From Achromobacter sp. B7 (lineage in GTDB: Bacteria > Pseudomonadota > Gammaproteobacteria > Burkholderiales > Burkholderiaceae_B), in the NCBI RefSeq assembly GCF_003600685.1, contig NZ_CP032084.1, positions 1,302,001 to 1,366,000 on the forward strand: a DNA stretch of 64,000 nt, read 5' to 3'. Below the pieces are notes generated by a model. That model was given only the letters and a program-made list of their open reading frames with translations. It was not told the origin of the DNA and did no database searches. This document shows, in pieces, positions 27,407 through 36,706 of the stretch. Position 1 is the stretch's first letter. Each line of letters begins with the position of its first letter. A program made the translations under genes and the position numbers.

Positions 27407-28006
27407 TTGATCATCAAGCGCATCGATGCATTCGCATTTGCCCATAGCGGCAAGCAAGCGCAAGGCACCATACCTCTTGTGCGGTTTACGCGCGCGGTTG
27501 AAGGGTTACCCGAACAACCGCCGGGCGATGCCGGGCTTGTGACGTGGTCCGTGCGCGGTGAGATTGGCAAGTCAGGGCTGTTGCTTGGCCGGCCGCTTCT
27601 GCATGTTCACGTGCAGGCGAATCCGGTGCTGGTATGCCAACGGTGCAATGCGCCGTTCGTGTATCCGGTCGATAGCGAAGTCCTCTTGCAGCTGGTTAAG
27701 TCTGAAGCCGACCTTGACGATGGTTTTACCAACGGTGATGTTACCGACGGTCATTCCGCCGGCAGCGACGACGAAGACGAAGAAGGAAATGGTTTTGTGT
27801 CCAACCAACCCGAAAAGGTGGTGGGTTCACATCATTTTGATCTGCTGGCCCAGGTCGAAGATGAGCTCATTCTGAGCGTTCCGTATGTGCCCAAGCATGA
27901 TGTATGCCCGGGCGCGCAGGCCAAAGTCAGCGAAGTTCCTGAAGAACCCGCTGTCAAGCGTCCGTCGCCGTTTGCGGTGCTGGAACAACTGAAGCACAAA
28001 GATTGA
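27407..28006 (+). CDS. yceD: YceD family protein (DUF177)
   Basis: DUF177 protein, 199 aa from this start. The E. coli homologue affects 23S rRNA accumulation. The core [20 protein letters not shown] contains the paired cysteines typical of the family; an acidic low-complexity stretch ([12 protein letters not shown]) lies in the middle. The start is uncertain: no ATG is well placed. TTG at 27407 gives [15 protein letters not shown], which resembles family N-termini; TTG at 27329 would add 26 residues. It leads directly into rpmF, as in most bacteria. Confidence 0.85.
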   Translation: MIIKRIDAFAFAHSGKQAQGTIPLVRFTRAVEGLPEQPPGDAGLVTWSVRGEIGKSGLLLGRPLLHVHVQANPVLVCQRCNAPFVYPVDSEVLLQLVKSEADLDDGFTNGDVTDGHSAGSDDEDEEGNGFVSNQPEKVVGSHHFDLLAQVEDELILSVPYVPKHDVCPGAQAKVSEVPEEPAVKRPSPFAVLEQLKHKD

Positions 28007-28058
28007 GATCAACATCGGGCCGCATCGCGTACAATGCGCCCCGTTTCTAGGAGTCATC

Positions 28059-28241
28059 ATGGCCGTTCAACAAAACAAGAAGTCCCCCTCCAAGCGCGGT
28101 ATGCACCGTTCGCACGATTTTCTGGTTGCTCCGTCGACCGCCATCGAGCCGAACACCGGTGAAACGCACCTGCGCCACCACATCAGCCCCAATGGCTTCT
28201 ATCGTGGCCGCAAGGTCCTGAAGACCAAGGCCGACGAATAA
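28059..28241 (+). CDS. rpmF: 50S ribosomal protein L32
   Basis: Small basic ribosomal protein, 60 aa. [20 protein letters not shown] is the conserved L32 N-terminus. This lineage lacks the C-x2-C zinc pair seen in some L32 proteins. A clear AGGAG precedes the ATG by 7 bases. It sits between yceD and plsX, the conserved order linking ribosome and lipid synthesis. Confidence 0.98.
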   Translation: MAVQQNKKSPSKRGMHRSHDFLVAPSTAIEPNTGETHLRHHISPNGFYRGRKVLKTKADE

Positions 28242-28300
28242 GGCCCCCGGGCCGAACTCGTACTCGGACCAATTCGGCTGAACGCTGATACCTGGCACCC

Positions 28301-29368
28301 GTGATACGCATCGCCATAGACTGTATGGGCGGAGACTTCGGTCTGCCCGTCACGATTCCGGCTGCGATCGAGTTCGCCCGGCAATTTCCGGATACCCGGC
28401 TATTGCTGGTCGGGCTTCCCGACGCGATCGAAGCGGCGCTCTCCGAGCACCGCGACGTTGCGCGCGATCGTATGGAAATCGTGGCGGCTTCTGAAGTCGT
28501 CACCATGGACGACCCGGTCGAGGTCGCCCTGCGCCGCAAAAAAGACTCCTCCATGCGCCTGGCCGCCCAGTCCGTCAAGGACGGGCGTGCCGACGCCTGC
28601 GTTTCCGCGGGCAACACCGGCGCATGGATGGCCATTTCACGCTACGTGCTCAAGACGCTGGACGGCATTGACCGGCCCGCTATCGCCACGTCCATTCCCA
28701 ACCAGACGGGCCGCGCCACCACGGTGCTGGACCTGGGGGCGAATGTGGACTGCACGGCCGAGCACCTACTGCAATTCGCCATCATGGGCGCCGCGCTGTC
28801 ACAAGCCGTCGACCACCGTGAAAGCCCGACCGTGGGCTTGCTCAACATCGGCGAAGAAGTCATCAAGGGCAACGAAGTCGTCAAGGAAGCCGCCGAGCTT
28901 CTGCGCGGCAGCCCCTTGAATTTCTACGGCAACGTGGAAGGCAACGACATCTTCAAGGGCACGGTCGACGTCGTCGTTTGCGACGGCTTTGTCGGCAACG
29001 TCGTGCTCAAGTCCGTTGAAGGGCTGGCGAAGATGCTGTCCAGCATCATCCACGAAGAGTTCAAACGCAATATTTTCACGTTGCTGGCCGGGGCTATCGC
29101 CAAGCCCGTGCTGAACCGCCTGCGCAACCGCGTCGATAACCGCCGCTACAACGGCGCGGCGTTGTTGGGCCTGCGCGGCGTGGTCATCAAGAGCCACGGT
29201 TCCGCGGATGTCTACGCCTACGGTTTTGCATTGCAGCGCGCCCGTGAAGCCGTAGTGAGTAAACTGCTGGAGCGCACCGCTCAGACGGTCGCTCAGATTA
29301 CCAAGCGCGTTCAGTCGGAAGAGGGCGCCGCAACGCCTCCCGCGAACGTGGCTGGGGACACCGCTTGA
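28301..29368 (+). CDS. plsX: Phosphate acyltransferase PlsX
   Basis: Converts acyl-ACP and phosphate to acyl-phosphate, the donor for phosphatidic acid synthesis; 355 aa, a peripheral membrane enzyme. The GTG at 28301 gives [14 protein letters not shown], the conserved N-terminus. [19 protein letters not shown] is the typical family motif in the C-terminal half. Its stop overlaps the fabH start (TGATG), so the two are coupled. It is part of the lipid synthesis supercluster. Confidence 0.97.
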   Translation: MIRIAIDCMGGDFGLPVTIPAAIEFARQFPDTRLLLVGLPDAIEAALSEHRDVARDRMEIVAASEVVTMDDPVEVALRRKKDSSMRLAAQSVKDGRADACVSAGNTGAWMAISRYVLKTLDGIDRPAIATSIPNQTGRATTVLDLGANVDCTAEHLLQFAIMGAALSQAVDHRESPTVGLLNIGEEVIKGNEVVKEAAELLRGSPLNFYGNVEGNDIFKGTVDVVVCDGFVGNVVLKSVEGLAKMLSSIIHEEFKRNIFTLLAGAIAKPVLNRLRNRVDNRRYNGAALLGLRGVVIKSHGSADVYAYGFALQRAREAVVSKLLERTAQTVAQITKRVQSEEGAATPPANVAGDTA

Positions 29369-30354
29369 TGGATACCGCAATGAAATATTCCGCAATCGCG
29401 GGCACCGGCAGTTTCTTGCCGGAACGCGTGGTTTCGAATGACGAACTGGCTGCGGAACTGGCGACGCGCGATATCGCCACGTCCGATGAATGGATCGTCG
29501 AGCGCACGGGCATCCGTCAGCGCCACCTTGCCGAGCGTGGCGTCACGACCAGCCAGCTTGCCACGGAAGCATCGCGCCGCGCGCTGGCCGATGCGGGCGT
29601 GGACGCCTCCGAGGTCGACCTCATCATCGTCGCCACCTCCACCCCCGATTTCGTGTTTCCCAGCACGGCCTGCCTCGTGCAAGCCAACCTGGGCGCCAAG
29701 GGGTCGGCGGCATTCGACGTCCAGGCCGTGTGCAGCGGCTTCGTCTACGCGCTGACCACTGCTGACAGCTTCGTGCGCGCCGGCCGCGCCCGTTGCGCGC
29801 TGGTGATCGGCGCCGAAGTGTTTTCGCGCATTCTTGACTGGAACGACCGCAGCACGTGCGTGTTGTTCGGCGACGGCGCGGGCGCCGTGGTGCTCAAGGC
29901 GTCCGACGAACCCGGCATCATGGCCGCGCAGTTGCATGCCGACGGCAGCCAGATGAAGATCCTCAGCGCTGCGGGCAACGTAGCCTATGGCGACGTCACC
30001 GGCGACCCGTTCCTGCGCATGGACGGGCAAGCGGTGTTCAAGCAGGCCGTCACCGTGCTGGATCGCTCGGCGCGCGACACCTGCGCCGAAGCCGGCATCG
30101 AGGTCGCCGACGTCGACTGGCTGATTCCTCACCAGGCCAACGTGCGCATCTTGAACTTCCTGGCGCGCAAGCTTGCCGTGCCGGTCGAGAAAGTCGTCAT
30201 TACCGTTGATAGCCACGCCAACACCTCCGCGGCCAGCGTGCCGCTGGCACTGGATGCCGCGCGCCGCGATGGCCGCGTCAAGCCCGGCCAGCTCATCCTG
30301 ATGCAAGGCGTGGGCGGCGGATTCACCTGGGGCTCGGTACTCGCTCGCATGTAA
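29368..30354 (+). CDS. fabH: 3-oxoacyl-ACP synthase III
   Basis: Beta-ketoacyl-ACP synthase III that starts fatty-acid synthesis by condensing acetyl-CoA with malonyl-ACP; 328 aa. The catalytic triad is Cys122 (QAVCSGF), His255 (IPHQANVRI) and Asn285 (SHANTS). The ATG at 29368 overlaps the plsX stop; a TTG one codon earlier would give the same protein plus one residue. [10 protein letters not shown] at the C-terminus is conserved. Confidence 0.97.
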   Translation: MDTAMKYSAIAGTGSFLPERVVSNDELAAELATRDIATSDEWIVERTGIRQRHLAERGVTTSQLATEASRRALADAGVDASEVDLIIVATSTPDFVFPSTACLVQANLGAKGSAAFDVQAVCSGFVYALTTADSFVRAGRARCALVIGAEVFSRILDWNDRSTCVLFGDGAGAVVLKASDEPGIMAAQLHADGSQMKILSAAGNVAYGDVTGDPFLRMDGQAVFKQAVTVLDRSARDTCAEAGIEVADVDWLIPHQANVRILNFLARKLAVPVEKVVITVDSHANTSAASVPLALDAARRDGRVKPGQLILMQGVGGGFTWGSVLARM

Positions 30355-30448
30355 GTGCGCGTCCCGGCGGATGGCGCATCGCGCGCCGCCGCCGCGAGGG
30401 CACGCCTGACATCCCACACAGATACTGAATCAATCCAACCGGTCAATC

Positions 30449-31384
30449 ATGAAAATTGCTTTTGTCTTTCCCGGCCAAGGGTCGCAAGCTCTCGGCATGC
30501 TGGATGCCTGGTCGGGCGTCGCTGCCGTCACGGATACCGTGGCGCGTGCTTCTGAAGCGCTGGGCCAGGACCTGGGCGCGTTGATCGCGCAGGGCCCGGT
30601 GGAACAGCTGAACCTGACGACGAACACGCAGCCCGCCATGTTGACGGCCGGCGTGGCGTTCTACGCTGCCTGGACCGCTGCTGGCGGTCGCAAGCCGGAC
30701 GTTGTCGCCGGCCACAGCCTGGGCGAATATGCCGCGCTGACCGCCGCCGGTTCGCTGGCGCTTGAAGACGCGGTGCGCCTGGTGCGCGTGCGCGCCGACG
30801 CCATGCAGGCCGCCGTGCCGGTCGGCACCGGCGCCATGGCCGCCATCCTGGGCCTGGACGATGACGCGGTGCGCAATGCCTGCGCTGCCGCGGCCCAGGG
30901 CGAAGTGGTCGAAGCCGTCAATTTCAACGCGCCCGCGCAAGTCGTGATCGCCGGCCACAAGGCCGCTGTCGAACGCGCCTGCGAACTGGCCAAGGCCGCC
31001 GGCGCCAAACGCGCGCTGCTGCTGCCGGTGTCCGCGCCTTTCCATTCCAGCCTGCTCAAGCCCGCCGCCGACGTGTTGGCCGGCGCATTGGCGAACGCCA
31101 CCGTGTCCGTGCCGCAGATTCAGGTCATCAACAACGTTGACGTGGCCTCGCCCACGGAACCTGGCGCGATCCGCGATGCGCTGGTGCGTCAGGCATGGCA
31201 CCCTGTGCGCTGGGTGGAAACCCTGCGCGCCATGAAGGCGCAAGGCGTCACGCACGTTATCGAATGCGGTCCCGGCAAGGTGCTGGCCGGACTGACCAAG
31301 CGTATCGACCCCGAACTTACCGGCCTGGCCATCACCGATCCTGCTTCACTTGAAGCCGCGTTGGCCGTCGTTAACGGAAATTAA
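30449..31384 (+). CDS. fabD: Malonyl-CoA:ACP transacylase
   Basis: Loads malonyl groups from CoA onto acyl carrier protein; 311 aa. FPGQGSQ at the N-terminus, catalytic Ser90 in GHSLGEYAAL and His199 in SAPFHSSLL form the active site; QVVIAG lies between. It follows fabH by 94 bases and precedes fabG by 4 bases, so fabD and fabG are tightly co-expressed. Confidence 0.97.
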   Translation: MKIAFVFPGQGSQALGMLDAWSGVAAVTDTVARASEALGQDLGALIAQGPVEQLNLTTNTQPAMLTAGVAFYAAWTAAGGRKPDVVAGHSLGEYAALTAAGSLALEDAVRLVRVRADAMQAAVPVGTGAMAAILGLDDDAVRNACAAAAQGEVVEAVNFNAPAQVVIAGHKAAVERACELAKAAGAKRALLLPVSAPFHSSLLKPAADVLAGALANATVSVPQIQVINNVDVASPTEPGAIRDALVRQAWHPVRWVETLRAMKAQGVTHVIECGPGKVLAGLTKRIDPELTGLAITDPASLEAALAVVNGN

Positions 31385-31388
31385 AGAC

Positions 31389-32138
31389 ATGGACAACTCG
31401 ATCGAACTGCAAGGCAAGATCGCGCTGGTGACCGGCGCCACGCGCGGGATCGGCCGCGCCATTGCCCAGGAATTGGCCTCGCGCGGCGCAACCGTCGTTG
31501 GAACCGCCACCACGGAATCCGGCGCGGCCGCCATCACCGAAGCCTTGGCGCCCCTGGGCGGCCGTGGCGTGGTGCTGAACGTGACCGACGCCGAAGCCTG
31601 CGACGCGCTGATTGACGCGCTTGGCAAGGACGGCGGTGGCCCGCACATCCTCGTCAACAACGCCGGCATTACCCGCGATACGTTGGCGATGCGCATGAAA
31701 GACGACGACTGGTCGGCTGTGCTGGACACCAACCTGACCTCCGTTTTTCGCCTGTCGCGCGCCGTGATGCGCAGCATGATGAAGGCCCGCTGGGGACGCA
31801 TCATCAACGTCACCTCGGTCGTCGGTTCCAGCGGAAATGCGGGCCAGGCCAACTACGCCGCCGCGAAGGCCGGCGTGTCGGGCATGTCACGCGCCCTGGC
31901 TCGTGAGTTGGGTAGCCGCAACATTACCGTGAACTGCGTCGCGCCGGGTTTCATCGACACCGACATGACGCGCGCGCTGGCCGAGAGCCAGACCACGGCG
32001 CTGCTGCAACAGATTCCGCTGGGCCGTTTGGGCTCGCCCGAAGACATCGCCCATGCGGTGGCCTTTTTGTCCGGGCCGCAAGCGGGTTACATTACCGGCA
32101 CCACCCTGCACGTCAACGGCGGGATGTACATGCAATAA
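31389..32138 (+). CDS. fabG: 3-oxoacyl-ACP reductase
   Basis: NADPH-dependent short-chain dehydrogenase for the first reduction of each elongation cycle; 249 aa. The Rossmann motif TGATRGIG is near the N-terminus, LVNNAGITRD follows, and the catalytic triad is Ser143, Tyr156 and Lys160 (ANYAAAKAG). The ATG at 31389 gives MDNSIELQGKIALVTG; the earlier open frame overlaps fabD and was not used. Confidence 0.97.
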   Translation: MDNSIELQGKIALVTGATRGIGRAIAQELASRGATVVGTATTESGAAAITEALAPLGGRGVVLNVTDAEACDALIDALGKDGGGPHILVNNAGITRDTLAMRMKDDDWSAVLDTNLTSVFRLSRAVMRSMMKARWGRIINVTSVVGSSGNAGQANYAAAKAGVSGMSRALARELGSRNITVNCVAPGFIDTDMTRALAESQTTALLQQIPLGRLGSPEDIAHAVAFLSGPQAGYITGTTLHVNGGMYMQ

Positions 32139-32264
32139 ATCACGAATTGCGCACCAGGCGGCTCAGGCCGTCGCGCAGTTCAACCGGAAACGCCGCATAC
32201 CGATATTCCTGTGCCTGCGGGCGACAGAACCAGTGCGCGGTGTTATTTTTGTCACGGCCAGGCG

Positions 32265-32291
32265 TTGCTTTCCTCTACGCTTGGCTATAAT
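32265..32291 (+). promoter_or_regulatory. Candidate acpP promoter
   Basis: A consensus -10 TATAAT lies at 32286-32291, with TTGCTT at 32265-32270 as a possible -35 (15-base spacer, shorter than ideal). Transcription would start about 24 bases before acpP. A dedicated strong promoter fits the high demand for ACP. Confidence 0.5.
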
Positions 32292-32321
32292 TCGCGGGAT
32301 TTTTCCCAATTGGAGATCTGC

Positions 32322-32561
32322 ATGGAAAGCATCGAACAGCGCGTCAAGAAGATCGTCGCTGAACAACTTGGCGTTAACGAAGCCGAGATCAAGAACGAAT
32401 CCTCCTTCCTTGACGACCTCGGTGCCGATTCGCTCGACATGGTCGAACTGGTCATGGCGCTCGAAGACGAATTCGAGACCGAGATCCCCGACGAAGAGGC
32501 CGAAAAGATCACGACCGTGCAACAAGCGATTGACTACATCAATTCGCACGGTAAGCAGTAA
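32322..32561 (+). CDS. acpP: Acyl carrier protein
   Basis: Carries growing acyl chains on 4-prime-phosphopantetheine; 79 aa, very acidic. Ser37 in GADSLDMVE is the modification site. The ATG at 32322 has TTGGAGA upstream and gives [12 protein letters not shown]; a longer frame would run back over the promoter. It is followed by a large hairpin before fabF. Confidence 0.98.
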
Positions 32562-32614
32562 GCTCAACCTATATCGTTCCGGTTGCCCGACATTCGGGGC
32601 CAGCCGGGAAACGG

Positions 32615-32730
32615 GGCGGTTTCAGGAATTTGCCGTGTGGTCCGCGTGCGGGAAGGGCGTTGTAATGCCCGACCCGCTTTCGCGCGGGCCACACGTGCAG
32701 CGCATCCCGAAAGCCGCCTTTCTTTTGTCT
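32615..32730 (+). terminator. Large nested hairpin with U-rich tail between acpP and fabF
   Basis: Outer arms GGCGGTTTC (32615-32623) and GAAAGCCGCC (32709-32718) enclose a second stem CGTGTGGTCC / GGGCCACACG (32634-32643 / 32686-32695). Inside it are GCGGG/CCCGC (32648-32652 / 32673-32677) and GGGC/GCCC (32655-32658 / 32667-32670). The outer stem is followed by TTTCTTTTGTCTGTTT. This looks like an extended terminator or attenuator that would cap most acpP transcripts while letting some read into fabF. The structure is seen; the function is inferred. Confidence 0.6.
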
Positions 32731-32746
32731 GTTTGAGGAGTCATCC

Positions 32747-33976
32747 GTGAAGCGACGTGTCGTCATCACCGGCCTGGGTATTGTTTCTCCCGTTGGAAAC
32801 GACCTGACCACCGCTTGGGACAATATCGTCAACGGACGTTCTGGCATCAGCCGCATCACCCGTTTCGATCCCTCGGCCATCACCACGCACATTGCTGGCG
32901 AAGTCAAAGACTTCGACATCAGCACCTATATCTCAAGCAAAGAAGCCCGCCAGATGGATACGTTCATCCATTACGGCCTGGCCGCGGGGATGCAGGCATG
33001 GCGTGATTGCGGTTTGGAAGTCACCGAAGCCAATGCCGAGCGCATTGGTGTCATCGTGGGTTCCGGCATCGGCGGTTTGCCGCGCATTGAAGAAACCCAG
33101 GTCGAATACATGGCCAAGGGTCCGCGGCGCATCTCGCCGTTCTTCGTGCCGGGTTCGCTGATCAACCTGATCTCCGGTCATTTGTCCATTGCCTATGGCA
33201 TGAAGGGTCCCAGCTACGCCGTCGTTTCGGCCTGCACGACCGGTCTGCATTGCATCGGCGACGCAGCGCGCCTGATCGAATACGGCGACGCGGACGTCAT
33301 GGTTGCTGGCGGTGCGGAATCGACCGTGTCGCCGCTGGGTATCGGCGGTTTTGCCGCCATGCGCGCCTTGTCGACCCGTAACGATGACCCGGAAACGGCA
33401 TCGCGTCCCTGGGACCGCGACCGCGACGGATTCGTGCTGGGCGAGGGCGCCGGCGTTCTGGTCCTTGAAGAGTACGAGCATGCCAAGAAGCGCGGCGCGC
33501 GCATCTATGGCGAATTCGCCGGATACGGCATGAGCTCGGACGCGCACCACATCACGGCTCCGGACAAAGACGGCCCGCGTCGCGGCGTTATCAACGCGCT
33601 GCGCAACGGCGGCTTGAACGCTGACGACATCCAGTATGTCAACGCGCACGGCACGTCGACTCCCCTGGGCGACAAGAACGAAACCGACGCGCTGAAGCTG
33701 GCGTTCGGCGATCACGCCAAGAAGCTGGTGGTGAATTCGACCAAGTCCATGACGGGCCACCTGTTGGGCGCGGCCGGCGGCATCGAAGCCGTGTTCACGA
33801 CCTTGGCCGTGTACAACCAGGTTTCCCCTCCCACGATCAACATCTTCAATCAAGATCCGGAATGCGATCTGGATTACTGCGCGAACGAAGCGCGGCAGAT
33901 GAAGATCGACATCGGCCTGTCCAACTCGTTCGGCTTCGGCGGCACCAACGGCTCGATGGCCGTTCGCCGGGTCTGA
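32747..33976 (+). CDS. fabF: 3-oxoacyl-ACP synthase II
   Basis: Condensing enzyme KAS II for chain elongation, 409 aa. The catalytic Cys163 (VSACTTGLH), followed by the histidines in NAHGTSTPLGD and STKSMTGHLLGAAG, gives the Cys-His-His site. The C-terminus FGFGGTNGS is typical. The start has GAGGAG 8 bases upstream. It lies downstream of acpP across the large hairpin. Confidence 0.97.
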   Translation: MKRRVVITGLGIVSPVGNDLTTAWDNIVNGRSGISRITRFDPSAITTHIAGEVKDFDISTYISSKEARQMDTFIHYGLAAGMQAWRDCGLEVTEANAERIGVIVGSGIGGLPRIEETQVEYMAKGPRRISPFFVPGSLINLISGHLSIAYGMKGPSYAVVSACTTGLHCIGDAARLIEYGDADVMVAGGAESTVSPLGIGGFAAMRALSTRNDDPETASRPWDRDRDGFVLGEGAGVLVLEEYEHAKKRGARIYGEFAGYGMSSDAHHITAPDKDGPRRGVINALRNGGLNADDIQYVNAHGTSTPLGDKNETDALKLAFGDHAKKLVVNSTKSMTGHLLGAAGGIEAVFTTLAVYNQVSPPTINIFNQDPECDLDYCANEARQMKIDIGLSNSFGFGGTNGSMAVRRV

Positions 33977-33977
33977 T

Positions 33978-34466
33978 TTGGAAGGCTCCGAGGCAGGGCG
34001 CTGGTCATTTCGGGTGCCCGTCGGGCGGCCGGCCAATGGCCACGTCCTGTGCGCGGTGGCCGGCGCCGCCGCTGCGGCTTGCGCGTCGGTAGCAGCGCTT
34101 TGGCAAGGCATGGGCGGCTGGGCATTCGTTGCGCTGCTGCTTGTGCCGGCCGGGCTGTTACACTCGGCACGGAGCGGCCTGTCCCCGGTATCGGCATTAC
34201 GTACGGCAACCGGGGCAGGGCGTTGGCAGGTGCGTCAGCCGCAAGGCTGGCAAGACGCGCGGTTGCTGGATCAGCAGCGCGGCCCCCGCTGGCTTACGCT
34301 CACTTTGCAGCTTTTGCCCACCGGGAGTACGGTCTTTACAAATAGCACAATCACCCTCACCGTCTGGCAGCGGACGTTGCAACCCGAGTCCTGGCGGCGG
34401 TTATGCCTGCTGACGGGCACGGCGCAACGAGCGCGGCAGGCGGCACGCCCGCAGGAGGCGTCATGA
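33978..34466 (+). CDS. YgfX-like membrane protein before rpoE
   Basis: Uncharacterised protein of 162 aa, TTG start 2 bases after the fabF stop. Two hydrophobic segments (residues about 22-41 and 46-62) are followed by a soluble part with alternating hydrophobic residues and a C-terminal ESWRRLCLLTG. This layout, including the tryptophan-rich end, resembles YgfX/CptA of E. coli (two membrane helices plus a cytoplasmic beta domain), but identity is low, so this is an inference. It overlaps rpoE by 4 bases (ATGA), so it is translationally coupled to the sigma factor. Confidence 0.6.
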   Translation: MEGSEAGRWSFRVPVGRPANGHVLCAVAGAAAAACASVAALWQGMGGWAFVALLLVPAGLLHSARSGLSPVSALRTATGAGRWQVRQPQGWQDARLLDQQRGPRWLTLTLQLLPTGSTVFTNSTITLTVWQRTLQPESWRRLCLLTGTAQRARQAARPQEAS

Positions 34467-35062
34467 GCGAACGCGAAGTCGACGCGGAGTTGGTCGCGCG
34501 CGTTCAACGAGGCGATAAAAAGGCGTTTGATCTACTGGTGCTGAAGTACCAGCGCAAGATCCTGCGCCTGCTGGCCCGGATGATCCGCGACCCATCGGAA
34601 ATCGAAGACGTGGCCCAGGAAGCTTTCATCAAAGCGTACCGAGCCTTGCCCCAGTTTCGGGGCGACAGCGCCTTCTACACCTGGTTGTATCGTATCGCCA
34701 TCAACACGGCGCGCAACTGGCTGGCCTCGCAAGGCCGGCGCCCCAGCGCACCCAATGCGATAGAAACGGAAGACGGTGAAACTTTTAACGAAACCGACAA
34801 CCTAACCGATATAAGCACGCCGGAATCCATGGTCGCCAGCCGCGAAATCGCCGAGACGGTGAACGCGGCAATCGAGGAATTGCCCGAAGAATTGCGCACC
34901 GCAATTGTCCTGCGTGAAATCGAAGGTATGAGTTACGAAGACATCGCCCAGAGCATGGACTGCCCTATTGGTACGGTGCGCTCCCGCATTTTTCGTGCGC
35001 GCGAGGCCATTGCAACCAAATTGCGTCCATTGCTTGGCACCGATGCCGAGCGTCGCTGGTAA
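34463..35062 (+). CDS. rpoE: RNA polymerase sigma factor RpoE
   Basis: ECF sigma factor of the envelope stress response, 199 aa. Region 2 (FDLLVLKYQRKILRLLARMIRD, EDVAQEAFIKAYRALPQFRG) and region 4 (ELRTAIVLREIEGMSYEDIAQ, GTVRSRIFRAREAI) are both clear. The ATG at 34463 has an AGGAGG 4 bases upstream. It is followed by rseA, rseB and mucD, the complete anti-sigma module, so regulation by RseA/RseB sequestration is expected. Confidence 0.97.
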   Translation: MSEREVDAELVARVQRGDKKAFDLLVLKYQRKILRLLARMIRDPSEIEDVAQEAFIKAYRALPQFRGDSAFYTWLYRIAINTARNWLASQGRRPSAPNAIETEDGETFNETDNLTDISTPESMVASREIAETVNAAIEELPEELRTAIVLREIEGMSYEDIAQSMDCPIGTVRSRIFRAREAIATKLRPLLGTDAERRW

Positions 35063-35074
35063 GGAGTGGCAGTC

Positions 35075-35590
35075 ATGCAAACAGCAGCCAAGTCCGTTGA
35101 AATCGCCGAGGCCTCCTGGGAGGAATCGGTTTCCGCCTGGATGGACGGAGAAGATTCCGACGATATTCTTCCCAGTCTGTTGTCCAAGGAAGGACGTCAG
35201 ACCTGGGACACCTATCATTTGATCGGTGATTCCCTGCGCAATGCCGATCTGGCATTGACCCCTAGCGCCGCGTTCCAATCGCGATTGGCGCGCGCGCTGG
35301 ACGCGGAGCTGCCGATTGTGGCGGCGCCCCGGCGCCGCTCGCCGTTGCGGGTCGGCCTGTCGGGCCTGGCCGTGGCGGCCGCGGTTGCCACGGTTGCCTG
35401 GGTGGCACAGCCTTACCTGACTGGCACGCCGGCAACGGAAGTGCGTGTGCTGGCCGATGCCAGCGGCACGCCCGCTTCCGCCACCGCCGCCGATGACGCC
35501 GGCCTGCGCGACTACCTTGAGGCCCATCGCCAGATGGCGGGCCCCAGCGCGGTGCGTCAAGTGTCGTTCGACGTCGGAGCAGGACGTTGA
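35075..35590 (+). CDS. rseA: Anti-sigma-E factor RseA (MucA)
   Basis: Single-pass inner-membrane anti-sigma factor, 171 aa. The N-terminal cytoplasmic domain (ESVSAWMDGEDSDDILPSLL, then TWDTYHLIGDSLR) matches the sigma-E-binding RseA_N fold. A transmembrane helix spans about residues 91-111, followed by a periplasmic tail. The ATG at 35075 has AAGGAG 8 bases upstream; a GTG 9 bases earlier is disfavoured. Its stop overlaps the rseB start (TGATG). Confidence 0.92.
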   Translation: MQTAAKSVEIAEASWEESVSAWMDGEDSDDILPSLLSKEGRQTWDTYHLIGDSLRNADLALTPSAAFQSRLARALDAELPIVAAPRRRSPLRVGLSGLAVAAAVATVAWVAQPYLTGTPATEVRVLADASGTPASATAADDAGLRDYLEAHRQMAGPSAVRQVSFDVGAGR

Positions 35591-36660
35591 TGGCGATAGC
35601 GTTACCGACACGTTGGCCGCGCGCAGGTTCCTGGCATGCCCATCGCGCGGGATGGTTCGCCGCTACGCTTCTGACCGCTTTCCTGTCCGCCCATGAGCCG
35701 GCGCGCGCCGCCGATGCGGCCCCGGCCACGGACGATGTGGTCCAACTGCTGACCCGCATTCAGCAGGCCGCGCGCAAGCAGGACTACGCGGGCGTCTTCA
35801 TGTATCAGCAAGGCGAGATGATTCAGTCATCGCGCCTGGTGCATGTGCTGGACGGCACCGGCGAGCGCGAGCGCCTTGAGATCCTGGATGGCCAGCCGCG
35901 CGAATACCTGCGGCACAACGACGACGTGCAATGCCTGATCCCGGAACGCAAGACCGTGCTGATCGAGCGCCGTCGTGGCGACCGGTTTCCCGGCCTGCTG
36001 CTGGGCGACCCGGCCAATCTTTCCGAACACTACAAAATCCGTACCGAGTCCAAGCTGCATCGGGTGGCAGGCCGTGAATGCCGCCTGATCACGATCGAAC
36101 CGCTGGACAAGCTGCGTTATGGCTACCGCCTGTGCGCTGACGTTGAAACGAATTTGCTGCTGAAGGCGCAAACGCTCAACGCCGCCCGGGGTGTGGTTGA
36201 GCAGGTCTCGTTCACGTCGCTGCGCCTGGGTTCCGAAGTGGATCCGCAACAGCTCAGTTCCCGCTGGAGCACGCGCGACTGGAAGGTGCTGGAACCCTCG
36301 ATGACCCCAGTGGACCTGATGGCCCAGGGGTGGCGCATTCCGGCGCCCAAGGGCTTCAAGGTCATCATGCAGGTGGCGCGATCAATGGGCCGCGGCGCAA
36401 CGGTCAGCCAGATGGTGCTGTCCGATGGCCTGGCCGCCATCTCGGTGTTTATCGAACCTTATGACAGTGAGCGCGGGCATCATCCTCCGCCGGGCCCCGC
36501 GCAGCGTGGCTCTATCACGGTGTATGGCACGCGCATTGCTGATTTCTGGCTGACGGCCGTGGGCGAGGTGCCCGTGGCCACGCTTGAACAGCTGGCGCAA
36601 GCGACCGAATACGTGCCGACCGCGGCAACGGCCGCACCGCCGGCCGCCACCCCCAAGTGA
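35590..36660 (+). CDS. rseB: Sigma-E regulatory protein RseB (MucB)
   Basis: Periplasmic protein that binds RseA and shields it from proteolysis, releasing it on sensing LPS or unfolded lipoprotein; 356 aa. It has a signal sequence with a cut near ARAADAA, an N-terminal MucB/RseB domain (YAGVFMYQQGEMIQSSRLVH...) and a smaller C-terminal domain. The ATG at 35590 overlaps the rseA stop. The C-terminus is Ala/Pro-rich. The family is clear from sequence and position. Confidence 0.93.
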   Translation: MAIALPTRWPRAGSWHAHRAGWFAATLLTAFLSAHEPARAADAAPATDDVVQLLTRIQQAARKQDYAGVFMYQQGEMIQSSRLVHVLDGTGERERLEILDGQPREYLRHNDDVQCLIPERKTVLIERRRGDRFPGLLLGDPANLSEHYKIRTESKLHRVAGRECRLITIEPLDKLRYGYRLCADVETNLLLKAQTLNAARGVVEQVSFTSLRLGSEVDPQQLSSRWSTRDWKVLEPSMTPVDLMAQGWRIPAPKGFKVIMQVARSMGRGATVSQMVLSDGLAAISVFIEPYDSERGHHPPPGPAQRGSITVYGTRIADFWLTAVGEVPVATLEQLAQATEYVPTAATAAPPAATPK

Positions 36661-36706
36661 CGCACGCCACAGCCACAAGCAGCAAGCAGCAACTTCGGAG
36701 TAATTT

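Noticed and set aside
28003..28035. Separate rpmF promoter TTGAGA...TACAAT
   Set aside because: The spacer would be 21 bases, too long for a normal sigma-70 promoter.
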